A stretch of 64,000 nt of DNA from Pseudoalteromonas sp. A25 (GCF_009176705.1 NZ_AP021847.1:486501-550500); one strand, 5' to 3'. Counted from the first letter of the stretch, positions 17,869-27,678 are shown. Notes: generated by a model from the letters alone, not told the origin. Numbers and translations: made by a program.

Positions 17869-19202
17869 GGCACTTCCTCCACCACATTGACATGCATCCC
17901 CTCAATTGTTGGCAGAAGCTGTGTCACTAAAACCTTATCGCCGATACTAACAGTACCCACAAGCTGACTATCCAGTGCTGCAAACTGTGCGGTGCTAAAA
18001 AGCACTTTTACTGGCTTTTTTAGCAACTTTTGTTCTTTGACAATAAATACGGTGTTTTCATGAATAGCCGACAGAGGCACACTTAAATAAGGCTGCGCCG
18101 AACTCGACATCTGCACTTCAAGAAACATATTCTCAAGGAGCGGCGGATGATTAATGGGGTCAAAGTTAAGCCATTGGTTTTTTGTTTCCAAGGTTACTTG
18201 CAAGCTATTACTATGCTGCGCACTTTGCATTAAACGTGTCACTTTTGCAGGCCACTGCAAAGCGCTATTTGCGCCACTGTTAATCGAGTAATAATGCAAA
18301 GATGCGTGCAAATCTAATGCAGCCACATTGGGAAAGTCTTGCGTTTGATTATCTTTATTTTGTGCAAACCAAACTTGACTTAACAGTTGTCTTGCCTGCG
18401 ACATATTAAATTGTGCATTGACCTTCATCACCCCCAAATGACTTGCTTCTAATAACGCTTCTCGGGTATTCACCGCTTGTTGAAGTTCAACATTAACTTG
18501 TGTGATCCGACTATCTCTTGGCAATCTAAGTACTGTTTTATCGAGCAAGTTTTGCGCCTCTTGCATACGAGCTTTTTGAGCTGATACGCTGGCTTTAGCA
18601 AGTGCCAAGTCAGAGGGAATTAAATTCAAACTAGTTTGCAGCTCTAACACCTTTTGCTGCTGAGAAAATAACTGGCTTTGTTGTTGCTCAACCGCTGATT
18701 GAGAAACCGAACCGCGCTTTAGCAGCCCTGTTAACCTTGTTAGCTCCTGTTGTAATAGTGCCAAACGCTCAGATTCCAAAGCCAAAGATTGCTTAAGTTT
18801 TTGCTTATTAAACGCGATCATATCAACCCGCTCTTGCGCAGCACTTAAATCATATTTGGCCTGTGCCAATTTCAATTCATAATCAACGGGGTCAATTTTA
18901 AGCAGTATAGTATCAGCCTTCAAAATCGCTCCGACTTCTAAATCTGGGTGTTTATATATAACCCTGCCTGATACTTCAGATACGGCATGCCAAACCTGTT
19001 TTGCCTGAGCTCGTCCATAGCCCACGATACTGTATTGTAGCGCTCGCTCAGTAGCTTTAGCGACGGCAACATTAGGTATATGCAATGCATTGTCGTGTTG
19101 TTTTGGTGCAGGCTTTAGTTTTACAAAAGCAATTAAAACCATTACGCCCACTAAGGGTAATACAAGCAGCCAGTATTTTTGGTTTAATTTGAATCGACTC
19201 AT
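17865..19202 (-). CDS. RND efflux membrane fusion protein (periplasmic adaptor)
   Basis: The start at 19202 is preferred: a gaaagg ribosome-binding site lies about 7 bases before it, overlapping the TetR stop, whereas the ATG at 19217 has none. This gives 445 aa. There is one N-terminal membrane segment (about 12-29), then a biotinyl-lipoyl region (VSGRVIYKHPDLEVGAIL), a long alpha-hairpin coiled coil (about 105-215) and beta-barrel domains toward the C-terminus. It bridges the pump and an outer-membrane channel in the periplasm. It is co-transcribed with the TetR regulator upstream and the pump downstream. Confidence 0.9.
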   Translation of the reverse strand: MSRFKLNQKYWLLVLPLVGVMVLIAFVKLKPAPKQHDNALHIPNVAVAKATERALQYSIVGYGRAQAKQVWHAVSEVSGRVIYKHPDLEVGAILKADTILLKIDPVDYELKLAQAKYDLSAAQERVDMIAFNKQKLKQSLALESERLALLQQELTRLTGLLKRGSVSQSAVEQQQSQLFSQQQKVLELQTSLNLIPSDLALAKASVSAQKARMQEAQNLLDKTVLRLPRDSRITQVNVELQQAVNTREALLEASHLGVMKVNAQFNMSQARQLLSQVWFAQNKDNQTQDFPNVAALDLHASLHYYSINSGANSALQWPAKVTRLMQSAQHSNSLQVTLETKNQWLNFDPINHPPLLENMFLEVQMSSSAQPYLSVPLSAIHENTVFIVKEQKLLKKPVKVLFSTAQFAALDSQLVGTVSIGDKVLVTQLLPTIEGMHVNVVEEVP

Positions 19203-19203
19203 G

Positions 19204-19854
19204 TTAAAGCCTTTCATTAGTGTTAAATAACCCAGATGTCATCAACAGGGTGTTATGTTGTATTAACGACTCTAAAAAGGACTCGTCATATTCAACCCCT
19301 TCCATCTTGAACATCAGCTCTCTCATGTACCATGGGTAAATCAGTAATCCCATTAAGGAGAGTCGAAACAACACCGGATCAACGTTTTCTTTGATTAAAC
19401 CTTTACTTGCAAAATACAAATACACACCGTCAATCACTTTTAAGTGGGAACTGCCTATTTGCTCTAAAAAAAACTCCCGGCACACGCCTTGATTTAAAAT
19501 CACTTCTTTTAACATCAGCAAGGGAAACTCTGGAGATAACGCCATCACCTTAGTAAAGCTGCGAAATACATCACTGATTGAGGCAAATTCGTTACCAGCA
19601 AGGTGCGTTTTGATGTTGCTCATCACCTGCCCTGTTACCTCTAATATCATGGCTTTGTATAAACCCAGCTTGTTACCAAAGTAATACTTGATCAGCGCAG
19701 AGTTTACCCCCGCAGCATCACTCAATTCACGAATACTGACTTTGTCATAAGGCTTTTTGGTGAATTTATGTCGAGCGGCTTGGATAAGCGCAGCTCTTGC
19801 TTGTTCATTATCTTTGACAGGTCTGCCAAGCTTTTTACTAGAGGAAGGGGACAT
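19204..19854 (-). CDS. TetR-family regulator of the efflux operon
   Basis: A protein of 216 aa. The N-terminal helix-turn-helix (about 20-65) reads VSIRELSDAAGVNSALIKYYFGNKLGLYKAM, which is typical TetR. The C-terminal part is a variable ligand-binding helical bundle of the CerR/YbiH type. First gene of the efflux operon and probably its repressor. A 42-base inverted repeat begins 7 bases upstream of the ATG, and no Shine-Dalgarno sequence is visible there; the message may be leaderless or nearly so, starting inside or beside the repeat. Confidence 0.88.
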   Translation of the reverse strand: MSPSSSKKLGRPVKDNEQARAALIQAARHKFTKKPYDKVSIRELSDAAGVNSALIKYYFGNKLGLYKAMILEVTGQVMSNIKTHLAGNEFASISDVFRSFTKVMALSPEFPLLMLKEVILNQGVCREFFLEQIGSSHLKVIDGVYLYFASKGLIKENVDPVLFRLSLMGLLIYPWYMRELMFKMEGVEYDESFLESLIQHNTLLMTSGLFNTNERL

Positions 19855-19860
19855 ACTACG

Positions 19861-19902
19861 GGGTCGCTATTATTTAATCGATTGGTTAAATAATAGCGAC
19901 CC
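19861..19902. promoter_or_regulatory. 42-bp perfect inverted repeat before the TetR gene
   Basis: 17-bp arms at 19861-19877 and 19886-19902 are exact reverse complements, with an 8-bp spacer tcgattgg. The arm begins gggtcgctattatttaa. It lies between the chemoreceptor stop and the TetR start. A possible promoter for the TetR operon sits just upstream on the minus strand (TTGATT, 16 bp, TATTAG), which would start transcription at the repeat. An autoregulatory operator is the favoured reading; a hairpin at the mRNA 5' end or terminator is the alternative. Confidence 0.6.
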
Positions 19903-19926
19903 TGCACTAATAAGCGAGGTAAATAA

Positions 19927-19952
19927 TTAATCAAAAAGCATGTTTTGATTAA
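19927..19952 (-). terminator. AT-rich inverted repeat after the chemoreceptor gene
   Basis: The arms ttaatcaaaa (19927-19936) and ttttgattaa (19943-19952) enclose a 6-nt spacer, 12 bases after the chemoreceptor stop. The stem is weak and may act as a terminator or be part of the downstream promoter. Confidence 0.35.
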
Positions 19953-19964
19953 CCATTAAAATTG

Positions 19965-21515
19965 TTAACGTCTAAAGCGAACAACCAGCTCGTACATATC
20001 ACTGGCAACATCGCTCAATTGTGCACTCACCTGTTTAACGGTATCGGCACTATCCAAGCTGTCATGTGCAAGGCCAGCAATATTAACAATTTGCTGATTA
20101 ATATCGTCAGACACGGCCGCTTGCTCTTCTACCGAGGTAGCAATTTGCATCGACATATCGTGAATTTGACGCACAGCTTGCTGAATTTGCATCAGCATAT
20201 CAGTACTTTGCGCTAACTGATCTATCCCTGATACCGACTCTTGCTCACCTTGCTGGGCAATACTCACCGCATGTTGTGTGCTATCACTGAGTTCACTAAT
20301 AATGGTATGTATTTCTTTGGTTGACTGCTGAGTTCGTTGTGCCAAATGACGCACTTCATCAGCCACAACCGCAAAGCCTCTGCCTTGTTCGCCGGCTCTT
20401 GCAGCCTCAATTGCGGCATTTAAAGCAAGTAAATTGGTTTGCTCTGCTATCTGCTCAATCATTTGCGCAGCATCTGCAATTCGTGTGGTTTGCTTTGAAA
20501 CGCCCAAAACAGAATCGCGAATTTGCAATACGGTTTCACCCAAAGATTCAATTGCATGCTTGGTTAAATCCGCAATACGCGCATTTTCATCTGCCATTAA
20601 CAGCGCACTCTGAGCATGCTCAGCACTGACTTGAACGTTGCCCGACACATCATTAATTGTGGTGCTCATTTCGTTCATCGCAGTGGCCACTTGCTCGGTT
20701 TCTAGCTGTTGCTTTTGTAAATGCTTATAGCTGTCACCCGCTCTTTCTAGCGCTTGACGAGCACCTGATGTTACTTCTTTAGCTGAATGTTCTATGCGCG
20801 TGATCACGGTATCTAAGTGTGCTTGTTCACTTAACATGCGTACCTGAATGCTTGCCATTTTGCCATCCCAAGTTGAGTACACTTGCTTGGCCACATCATC
20901 ACAAAAACTATGCTCTAAACTATGCTCTAAGCGCTTGAGCTGTTCACTATCTCGCCAAAGGTTATAACCACAAATACTCATACTATTGAGTACTACCCAA
21001 AAGAATGCTGCATTTTCAGCGCCACTAAACCACAGTGCAACTCCAACAATAACCATAAGTAATGGCCAAAGCACTCTGAGTTTGGGCCATTTAAACTGAC
21101 TATTTTTGTTATTCATTAAGCTAGCATATAGGGCTTGCGCTCTAGCCACGGTCTCTTTATCTGGACAACGACGAACCGATTCATAACCCACAATCTTACC
21201 GTTTTCAGTCACAGGGGTAACATACGCATCTACCCAATAAAAATCGCCATTTTTGCAGCGATTTTTAACAATACCCATCCAAGGCTTACCTGCTTTTAGC
21301 TGAGCCCACATGGTTGCGAATGCTTCAGGTGGCATATCAGGGTGGCGAACGATATTATGTGGTTGGCCTATCAGCTCTTCTCTTGTGAAGCCACTTATGG
21401 CAACAAAGTGGTCGTTACAATCAACAATTCTTCCTTGCAGATCAGTTATTGATACCAATTTAACGTGAGGTGCAAACTGCTTTTCACGTTGTGTTACGGG
21501 TTGATTGAGTCGCAT
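19965..21515 (-). CDS. PAS-domain methyl-accepting chemotaxis protein (Aer-like)
   Basis: A protein of 516 aa. The PAS domain (about 18-115) has [20 protein letters not shown] and NIVRHPDMP, as in Aer-type energy-taxis receptors that bind FAD. A hydrophobic hairpin (about 150-185) anchors it in the inner membrane, with no large periplasmic domain. The signalling domain (about 250-516) contains the conserved tip [18 protein letters not shown] and [10 protein letters not shown]. It ends ELVVRFRR without a CheR-tether pentapeptide. Probable role: aerotaxis or redox taxis through CheA/CheW encoded elsewhere. It is transcribed alone, toward the efflux operon. Confidence 0.9.
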   Translation of the reverse strand: MRLNQPVTQREKQFAPHVKLVSITDLQGRIVDCNDHFVAISGFTREELIGQPHNIVRHPDMPPEAFATMWAQLKAGKPWMGIVKNRCKNGDFYWVDAYVTPVTENGKIVGYESVRRCPDKETVARAQALYASLMNNKNSQFKWPKLRVLWPLLMVIVGVALWFSGAENAAFFWVVLNSMSICGYNLWRDSEQLKRLEHSLEHSFCDDVAKQVYSTWDGKMASIQVRMLSEQAHLDTVITRIEHSAKEVTSGARQALERAGDSYKHLQKQQLETEQVATAMNEMSTTINDVSGNVQVSAEHAQSALLMADENARIADLTKHAIESLGETVLQIRDSVLGVSKQTTRIADAAQMIEQIAEQTNLLALNAAIEAARAGEQGRGFAVVADEVRHLAQRTQQSTKEIHTIISELSDSTQHAVSIAQQGEQESVSGIDQLAQSTDMLMQIQQAVRQIHDMSMQIATSVEEQAAVSDDINQQIVNIAGLAHDSLDSADTVKQVSAQLSDVASDMYELVVRFRR

Positions 21516-21866
21516 ACACCCTCTTTAAGTACTTTAAATTTATGCGGTTTTCGCACGATGTTTGAAAATGGGGCCAAAGGTACTGCGTCACTGGTTAGCA
21601 TGCAAATAGAATCGTTTAAAAATCACATAAAATCGCAAAACACGCTTAAATTTACCCAAAACAAAGCCAGCCAACACACAATTTAACCGCTAATTTATAA
21701 ATTTATTCATTAACTAACAGTATAGTGAGCAAAAAAATATAGATCGAGTTAGTAGTTACGAACGTACTGATAATCTTGTAAAATTAAGTTAATTGGTGCA
21801 GCGCGAGTAACAACCCGTGAATGGGATGCTCGTTTTAGTACAATTTTTTGTTCAAAGGAGCCGTGT
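21516..21866. other. Intergenic region between chemoreceptor and hemH
   Basis: About 350 bases separate two divergent genes and must hold both promoters. It is AT-rich around 21680-21760. No gene, clear operator or RNA structure was recognised. The hemH ribosome-binding site aaaggag is at 21855-21860. Confidence 0.4.
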
Positions 21867-22886
21867 GTGTCACGTTTTTCAGCAATAACTGATAACCCTC
21901 ATGATGGGCGTTTTAATCAAAAAACAGGTATTTTAGTTACTAACCTAGGTAGCCCTGATGCCCCTACACCAAAGGCTTTAAGAACCTATTTAGCTGAATT
22001 TTTATCAGATCCAAGGATTGTTGAGATCCCAAGATTGGTTTGGTTAATGATCCTACATGGCATTATCTTGCGCGTAAGGCCCAAAAAATCAGCCAAAGCT
22101 TACCAAAGCATTTGGACAGAGCACGGCTCTCCGCTGATCCATATTTCACAGCAGCAAACAGATAAATTGGCTGCTTTAATTAAACAACACGGTTTTAGCA
22201 ATACCGAAGTCGTCATGGCGATGCGCTATGGTAACCCGTCAATTGAAGCTGGGCTTGAAGCACTGCGCGACAAAGGCCTAACACGTATCATTGTATTACC
22301 GCTATATCCACAATACTCAAGTCCAACAACAGGCTCTACCTTTGATGCAGTGGCTAATGTTTTAAAAAAATGGCGTTGGGTACCTGAGCTGCACTTTATT
22401 AATGGCTACCACAAAAATTCGCTGTATATAGAGTCACTCGCCAACTCAATAGCCGAAGATTTGAAAGCCAACGGCACGCCTCAAAAGCTGGTTTTTTCTT
22501 ACCATGGTATGCCAAAACAGTTTTTAGACAATGGCGACCCATACCATTGCTTGTGCCAGCAAACCACTCGCTTAGTGGTTGAAAAGCTCGGCCTTGATAA
22601 ATCTTTGGTTGAAACAACTTTCCAAAGCCGTTTTGGCAAAGCTGAATGGTTAAAGCCATATACCGATGCAACGCTAGAGAGTTATCCGCAACAAGGGATA
22701 AAAGATGTTGCAATTGTAAGCCCTGCTTTTAGCGCCGACTGTTTAGAAACACTTGAAGAGCTTGAAGAAGAAAACCGCGAGATTTTTGAACACGCTGGTG
22801 GTGAAAAATATCGTTATATTGCCGCGCTGAACGACAGAGATGATCATATCGAAGCGCTATATGACGTGATAAAACCGCTGCTGTAA
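21867..22886 (+). CDS. hemH: Ferrochelatase
   Basis: Inserts Fe2+ into protoporphyrin IX, the last step of protohaem synthesis; 339 aa, the normal length. Diagnostic blocks are GILVTNLGSPDAPTPKALRTYL at the N-terminus, RYGNPSIE, LPLYPQYSSPTTGST, FSYHGMPKQF with the metal-site histidine, FQSRFGKAEWLKPYT, and a C-terminal FSADCLETLEELEEENRE with the catalytic glutamate. A GTG start follows the aaaggag ribosome-binding site by 6 bases. It is a single-gene unit closed by a hairpin shared with the convergent membrane-protein gene. Confidence 0.97.
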   Translation: MSRFSAITDNPHDGRFNQKTGILVTNLGSPDAPTPKALRTYLAEFLSDPRIVEIPRLVWLMILHGIILRVRPKKSAKAYQSIWTEHGSPLIHISQQQTDKLAALIKQHGFSNTEVVMAMRYGNPSIEAGLEALRDKGLTRIIVLPLYPQYSSPTTGSTFDAVANVLKKWRWVPELHFINGYHKNSLYIESLANSIAEDLKANGTPQKLVFSYHGMPKQFLDNGDPYHCLCQQTTRLVVEKLGLDKSLVETTFQSRFGKAEWLKPYTDATLESYPQQGIKDVAIVSPAFSADCLETLEELEEENREIFEHAGGEKYRYIAALNDRDDHIEALYDVIKPLL

Positions 22887-22894
22887 TCAGGTTT

Positions 22895-22930
22895 AAAAAT
22901 GGCACGGTATTGCACCGTGCCCACTTTTTA
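22895..22930. terminator. Bidirectional terminator between hemH and a membrane-protein gene
   Basis: The arms ggcacggt (22901-22908) and accgtgcc (22914-22921) enclose a 5-nt loop. T-rich sequence follows on the plus strand (cacttttta) and A-rich sequence precedes it (tttaaaaat), so it can serve both convergent genes. Confidence 0.8.
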
Positions 22931-22931
22931 A

Positions 22932-23672
22932 TTACTTTGCAATTCTAAATTTTTTCTCAAAATACCGTCTTGACCAACTTATCGAAACAGTGCCAATCAC
23001 AGAAGGGACAATCCAACTTAAAAATGCAGCGTGATCACCCAATAAATAGCTAAAGATATGACGTCCTCCAAAGGCTGAAAACGCGGTGTATACTCCAATG
23101 CCCGAACCCAACATGGCAACTAAATGCTCGATAACCCAAGCGCGAGGTTGCACTTTTGCTGTAAACACATAACGAATATAACGGCTCACCACGAGCAAAG
23201 ACACCACTGAAAATACAATTAGTAACGTTTGCGAGTGCATGAACCCCAATACCATGGAGATCAAAGCGGTTATCACCAATGCACAGAATAATCCCAAGTG
23301 CAGTGGTGTGCGCAACAACGCATTATTAGCTTTCGCTTTGAGAACGCGATCTCCATGATAAATCGACACCAACACCAAAAGTGATAACATCAACAAAAAC
23401 AATGAAAACACACGCGTATTATTAATGTACGTCGCTTGCTCGGCCATATCCACAAACGTTTTAGGCTTAACGCCCATTGGGTCAAATAAAACCAAAATAC
23501 AGGCGATAACTCCTAAAACTGATGTGCCATACATCGACCAATTATAATATTGCCCGAAACGATTATGTGTTTTGCTCCCTTTGGTTGCAAAAATAGGTAT
23601 CCAAAAAAGTACCAACGCGAAACTACCTAATACGATGTGTAAGTAAACGGCTAATTTATGTATGTATTCCAT
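22932..23672 (-). CDS. Polytopic membrane protein, DUF2306-like
   Basis: A protein of 246 aa with about seven predicted membrane helices. The first is YLHIVLGSFALVLFWIPIF, followed by a short cytoplasmic KGSKTHNRFGQYY segment in the manner of DUF2306 proteins, with a conserved His in the helix and an R-x-G-x-x-Y after it. The function is unknown; some members resemble haem- or quinone-binding membrane proteins, but no such claim can be made here. Divergent from a two-component system across 167 bases, which may regulate it. It shares a bidirectional terminator with hemH. Confidence 0.6.
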   Translation of the reverse strand: MEYIHKLAVYLHIVLGSFALVLFWIPIFATKGSKTHNRFGQYYNWSMYGTSVLGVIACILVLFDPMGVKPKTFVDMAEQATYINNTRVFSLFLLMLSLLVLVSIYHGDRVLKAKANNALLRTPLHLGLFCALVITALISMVLGFMHSQTLLIVFSVVSLLVVSRYIRYVFTAKVQPRAWVIEHLVAMLGSGIGVYTAFSAFGGRHIFSYLLGDHAAFLSWIVPSVIGTVSISWSRRYFEKKFRIAK

Positions 23673-23839
23673 TGCTGTGCTCTCAACTAAAGTTCATGTA
23701 GCTAAGATAGCCAGATGACCTTAAGCAACACAGTCACGAATGTCACATCATCACCATGACAATTGTCATGAACCGATATTTAGTACTGGCAAGCTCGACC
23801 TAAGCGCATTAATATAAAACCAAAAAAGGTGTACATTCA

Positions 23840-24946
23840 GTGTTTAAGTATCCACTTAGTTCGTTGGTTACCGTCCTATTAACTTGGGCCGCAGTGGCTA
23901 TTCCAAGTGTATTTGATGCCTCTAGGCTCGACGTGAGTCTAATTGAATACGTGCTTCACTCTTTAGTCATCGTGTTCACCTTATTAGTGATCAACGAATC
24001 TACCCGCTATGGCTACACATTTCGTTACTGCTTACTCACTTTTTTATTTTTATCAATTGCTTATTTGATGTTTCTCGTGCCGTTTAGCATCATTTTAATT
24101 TATAGCGTGATGTACTGCTCAATACTCGCGTTTTATGCACCTACTCGACTTTGTTACGCTTATATCTTTGTCAGTAATGGTCTTTTTTTGCTAGCACATG
24201 CACTTTATTGGCAAACTGGTTGGCAATGGGCCAGTGTTGGCATGTTCATGGCGTTTCATTTTTTTGCTTTGGTCATGACACAACGCATGATCAGTGAACG
24301 CAGCGCAAAAGAAGAGCTTGCCCTGAGCAACGCAAAATTAGAAGCCACACAAAATCTGCTGCGCAATGCCGCAGCGCAAAGTGAACGGCTGCGTTTAGCA
24401 CGAGATTTACACGATGAAGTCGGACACGCTTTAACATCGCTCATCATCAACTTAGATATTGCCAGAAGAACATGCACGCCCGAGCAACAGACACAATTGC
24501 AAGCCTGCTACAAACAAGCTAAACAAGCACTGGCAACAACACGCACTATTGTTAGCGACAAGCGAAATGATAGTGACTTTGACTTAGTCCAAAGTTTAAC
24601 CCAACTGTGCGAGCGAACCCCCAGAGTTGCAGTGCACCTAGAGGTGGACTCAGAAGTTGCGCAGGTACAACTCGACACAGCACAATGCCTATTAAAATGT
24701 GTTCAAGAAGCCATTACTAATACGCTAAAACACGCCCCTACTGCAACGGATATGAACATTACGCTATACAGAAAAAGCGCTCACCTAGCGCTATGTATTA
24801 AGGACAATGGCATCTTAAAAGAGACAGTTGTGCTTGGCAATGGGCTCAAAGGCATGCAAGAGCGAGTAACACAACTAAAGGGCCAGCTAGATATCGACAC
24901 CTCTAAGCAAGGTTTAACCTTAACCATACGAGTACCTTATGAATAA
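23840..24946 (+). CDS. Membrane sensor histidine kinase, NarL/DesK type (HisKA_3)
   Basis: A protein of 368 aa. Five or six membrane helices (about 5-145) form a DesK-like sensor without a periplasmic domain. A coiled coil (about 150-185) precedes the dimerisation box RLARDLHDEVGHALTSLIINLD, with the phospho-acceptor His in DLHDEVGH. The HATPase domain has QEAITNTLKHA and DNG, then GNGLKGMQERV. GTG start. The end overlaps the response-regulator gene by 8 bases, so the pair is one operon. Signal unknown; membrane-fluidity sensing by DesK homologues is one precedent. Confidence 0.88.
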   Translation: MFKYPLSSLVTVLLTWAAVAIPSVFDASRLDVSLIEYVLHSLVIVFTLLVINESTRYGYTFRYCLLTFLFLSIAYLMFLVPFSIILIYSVMYCSILAFYAPTRLCYAYIFVSNGLFLLAHALYWQTGWQWASVGMFMAFHFFALVMTQRMISERSAKEELALSNAKLEATQNLLRNAAAQSERLRLARDLHDEVGHALTSLIINLDIARRTCTPEQQTQLQACYKQAKQALATTRTIVSDKRNDSDFDLVQSLTQLCERTPRVAVHLEVDSEVAQVQLDTAQCLLKCVQEAITNTLKHAPTATDMNITLYRKSAHLALCIKDNGILKETVVLGNGLKGMQERVTQLKGQLDIDTSKQGLTLTIRVPYE

Positions 24947-25583
24947 AATAAAAATACACTTAGTGGATGACCAACCTCTGATCAGACAAGGTATGCGCTC
25001 GCTGTTACAACTCACCGACACCCTTGACGTAACGGGTGAATCAAGCAGCGGTAACACGTTTTTAGCCCAGCTGTCAGATAACAAAATTGACGCAGACGTT
25101 GTTTTGCTAGACATGCGTATGAACGACGGCAGCGGCTTAGAGGTGCTCAACGCACCAATAGCACAACAAAGCGTGCTTAAATTTTTAATATTAACGACCT
25201 TTAACGAAAACGACTTTTTGCTAGGCGGCATGGAGGCAGGCGCAAGCGGTTATTTGCTCAAAGATGTGTCGCTCGAAGAGCTAGTGGATGCTATTAAACG
25301 CGTTCATGCTGGTGAAATTGTGTTGCAAAACGAGCTCACACAACAACTTTTAAAGGCCAAGCGCCAGCCACAACACACACTAGACGAGCCACTCACAGAA
25401 AAAGAGCAACAAATTTTGGCACTGATGGTATCGGGCTTATCAAACAAAGAAATAGCCACACACATATTTAAAGCAGAAGGCACTGTACGCAACCATGTAT
25501 CGAATATTTTAGCGAAGCTGCAAGTACGTGATAGAACCCAAGCCATATTAAAAACACTGGAATTAGGGCTCTTAAACGAATAA
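24939..25583 (+). CDS. LuxR/NarL-family response regulator
   Basis: A protein of 214 aa. The receiver (about 4-120) has the acidic pair in HLVDDQPLIRQG, the phospho-acceptor Asp in VVLLDMRMNDGSG, and KDVSLEEL with the conserved lysine. The C-terminal LuxR helix-turn-helix (about 145-205) has LTEKEQQILALMVSGLSNKEIA and GTVRNHVSNILAKL. Partner of the kinase encoded just upstream. Its regulon is unknown; the divergent membrane-protein gene at 22932-23672 is the nearest candidate target. Confidence 0.92.
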   Translation: MNKIKIHLVDDQPLIRQGMRSLLQLTDTLDVTGESSSGNTFLAQLSDNKIDADVVLLDMRMNDGSGLEVLNAPIAQQSVLKFLILTTFNENDFLLGGMEAGASGYLLKDVSLEELVDAIKRVHAGEIVLQNELTQQLLKAKRQPQHTLDEPLTEKEQQILALMVSGLSNKEIATHIFKAEGTVRNHVSNILAKLQVRDRTQAILKTLELGLLNE

Positions 25584-25793
25584 TAATTCATAGATTGGGC
25601 ACAAAAGCATAAGCGTATATCGGGCAATCTTAAAACGCCTCGCTATTTTATACTGGCCAACAAAGCTCGTATGCTCATGGCTGTGAGGTAGCAACGGTGC
25701 AGAAAAACGGGTAACGAGGTGGCCCAACTCTTGTCCGTTTTGTCTTTGTAATTTCTCTAATCCAATACCTTGTAATTGAACCCGCGCTTTTTA

Positions 25794-26417
25794 CTACCTG
25801 CTATTTGATGCTAAATAGCACCCAGCACCGATAAAAGTACCACCGAATAGTTTGCCTAAAAAGCTACCCGAAATACTTTTGCTGATCTTTGTTTTTGCCT
25901 GGCTTGCAAAGAATGAGTAAACAGAAAGGCAAATTAAAGATAACCCCATGAATGTAGAAACTAATATTGAAAATTGAATTAACAGAGGCGCTTTCAGTGT
26001 AATAAACTGAGGAAATAGTGCAGTGGTGAAAATGATAGCCTTAGGGTTTGTTAATGCCACCAACAAACCTTGAACATACAAAGAAGTTACAGAGGTTTGT
26101 TCGTTGAGGTTTTTTATCGGTGAGTTAATTTTGACTCCAGATTTCCATAACCTTATGCCAAGATAGATCAGATAAACCGCACCAATCGCTCTTAGTACAG
26201 TAAAGCCAATAGCGGAATAAGATACCAGTGCACTAAGACCAAGAATAGATACAGCTGACATCACAAACAGCGCTGAGATATTTCCAACAATAGTGGCAAG
26301 AGAGTATTTAAAACCAAATGAAACACTGTGAATAGACACAAGTAATGCGGCTGGGCCAGGTGTTGCCGTAGCAAGAAGTGCTATAGCACAAAACGACAAC
26401 CAACTTTCTAATTCCAC
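25794..26417 (-). CDS. LysE/RhtB-family amino-acid exporter
   Basis: 207 aa from the GTG at 26417, chosen because aggag lies 5 bases before it; the GTG at 26423 overlaps that site. Six membrane helices are expected. The signature ATPGPAALLVS in the first helix and the pattern GAVYLIYLGIRLWKSG are typical of LysE/RhtB exporters. FTTALFPQFI follows the conserved N-P-K-A of helix four. Likely exports an amino acid or derivative across the inner membrane; substrate unknown. It stands alone, with no recognisable gene in the 200 bases on either side. Confidence 0.88.
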   Translation of the reverse strand: MELESWLSFCAIALLATATPGPAALLVSIHSVSFGFKYSLATIVGNISALFVMSAVSILGLSALVSYSAIGFTVLRAIGAVYLIYLGIRLWKSGVKINSPIKNLNEQTSVTSLYVQGLLVALTNPKAIIFTTALFPQFITLKAPLLIQFSILVSTFMGLSLICLSVYSFFASQAKTKISKSISGSFLGKLFGGTFIGAGCYLASNSR

Positions 26418-26671
26418 TCCCACTCCTATCAGGCTGTTACTAATTAAGTACTAAGCAATGCTACCACTGAACCTAAGCCAATGTCTCATAAATACCCAAG
26501 TCAATTGAAACCCTGAATGCTAAATGCGGCGAGTCACACTAAAAATGAGTGTTAGGAGTTTGAGAAATAGAGTTGTAAATCAAGTTCAAATCATCAGAAA
26601 ATCGTCGTAACTACGTTAAGCAGCTAATCCATAAACTAAGCGCCAGTAGTTACCAAAAGCCAGCCAACATC

Positions 26672-27142
26672 TCACCCATTAACGGCTTTTGCACCATCCG
26701 AGTGCTTAAATTTGTTAGCAGTAAACTTTAGACGTAATACTTGCTGCCCTGTTGGTTCATGAAACTTTTCTTCTTGGTACTCAAAACCATACTTTGAATA
26801 AAAGTTACGACCAATACTGTTTGCCTTGAAAACCTCGACCTCCAGGTTGCCATGTAGTTCCTGCGCTTTATCCATTAATGCTTTGCCGATCCCTCTGCCG
26901 TGATAATCAGGTTGGAGAAATATTGCCCCCACCTCGTTGCCCATAAGTGCAATAAATCCTTTTACATCTCCACCTATTTGCGCAACCCATGTATCAGTAT
27001 TCGGTAGATATATCTCAGCAATGTTCTTGCGCTCCTGTGCTATGAACTCATCTGTCATAAAATCATGAGCTAAACGAGTGGCTACTTCCCATGAATCAAG
27101 AACCGCTTCTAAATCTGACACCCTATATTGTCGTACTTGCAC
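26672..27142 (-). CDS. GNAT-family N-acetyltransferase
   Basis: 156 aa from the GTG at 27142, preferred because aaaggaag lies 7-8 bases upstream and the protein then begins at the first beta strand (MQVRQYRVSDLEAV). A longer version from 27190 adds 16 residues without family similarity. The acetyl-CoA loop reads QPDYHGRGIGKALMDKA, and the C-terminal N-x-x-x-x-x-F-Y-x-K-x-G-F strand is present (NSIGRNFYSKYGFE). Substrate unknown; the group resembles YjaB/PhnO-type small-molecule acetyltransferases. Confidence 0.85.
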   Translation of the reverse strand: MQVRQYRVSDLEAVLDSWEVATRLAHDFMTDEFIAQERKNIAEIYLPNTDTWVAQIGGDVKGFIALMGNEVGAIFLQPDYHGRGIGKALMDKAQELHGNLEVEVFKANSIGRNFYSKYGFEYQEEKFHEPTGQQVLRLKFTANKFKHSDGAKAVNG

Positions 27143-27216
27143 TATTTTGCTTCCTTTACTTATAAAACCGTCTTCTTGCGCCCACAGCATTAAAACAATG
27201 AATGTGTATTAACATA

Positions 27217-27633
27217 TTAACTTGATACATTCAGCCAAGCGAATAAACCCGTACCAAACATGCCAAGTAACGCAATATAGCTAATTGCAAATCCGGTACT
27301 TCGCAGTAACTTTTGACCAAAATAATAAAACAGCATATGCGCAACGCGACCAGACAAATATAACAACGCAAAGCCATTTAACCATTCGGGGGAAGCCAAA
27401 GATAAAATAGAAAACAGCGCAAATAAAATGAACACTCCTATGCTTTCATTAGTATTTGCAAACGCTCGGTGGGCACGAAATAAAAAACTACGATGATCTT
27501 CTGCAATTGCATACCCAGGAGTATGTTTGGCCATAATTGCAGCAACGTCAACCACGGCCAGTTGAAGCCAAATCAACAAACCCGACAGCCCCATTACAAG
27601 CACCGTTATATTGTAAGGCACAATAAAGTCCAT
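27217..27633 (-). CDS. MAPEG-family membrane protein
   Basis: A protein of 138 aa with four predicted membrane helices. The block FRAHRAFANTNESIGVFILFAL matches the conserved R-A-x-R-A-x-x-N-x-x-E segment of MAPEG proteins, which holds the glutathione-contacting residues, and RVAHMLFYYFG is the second signature. The family includes glutathione-dependent transferases and peroxidases, but most bacterial members are uncharacterised. An aggaat ribosome-binding site precedes the ATG. Separate from neighbours by about 45 and 75 bases on the same strand, so co-transcription with the CadC-like gene upstream is possible. Confidence 0.85.
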   Translation of the reverse strand: MDFIVPYNITVLVMGLSGLLIWLQLAVVDVAAIMAKHTPGYAIAEDHRSFLFRAHRAFANTNESIGVFILFALFSILSLASPEWLNGFALLYLSGRVAHMLFYYFGQKLLRSTGFAISYIALLGMFGTGLFAWLNVSS

Positions 27634-27678
27634 TTAGTTTATTCCTATATGTTTGTTTAGCGCGACACGAGCGCTTTA

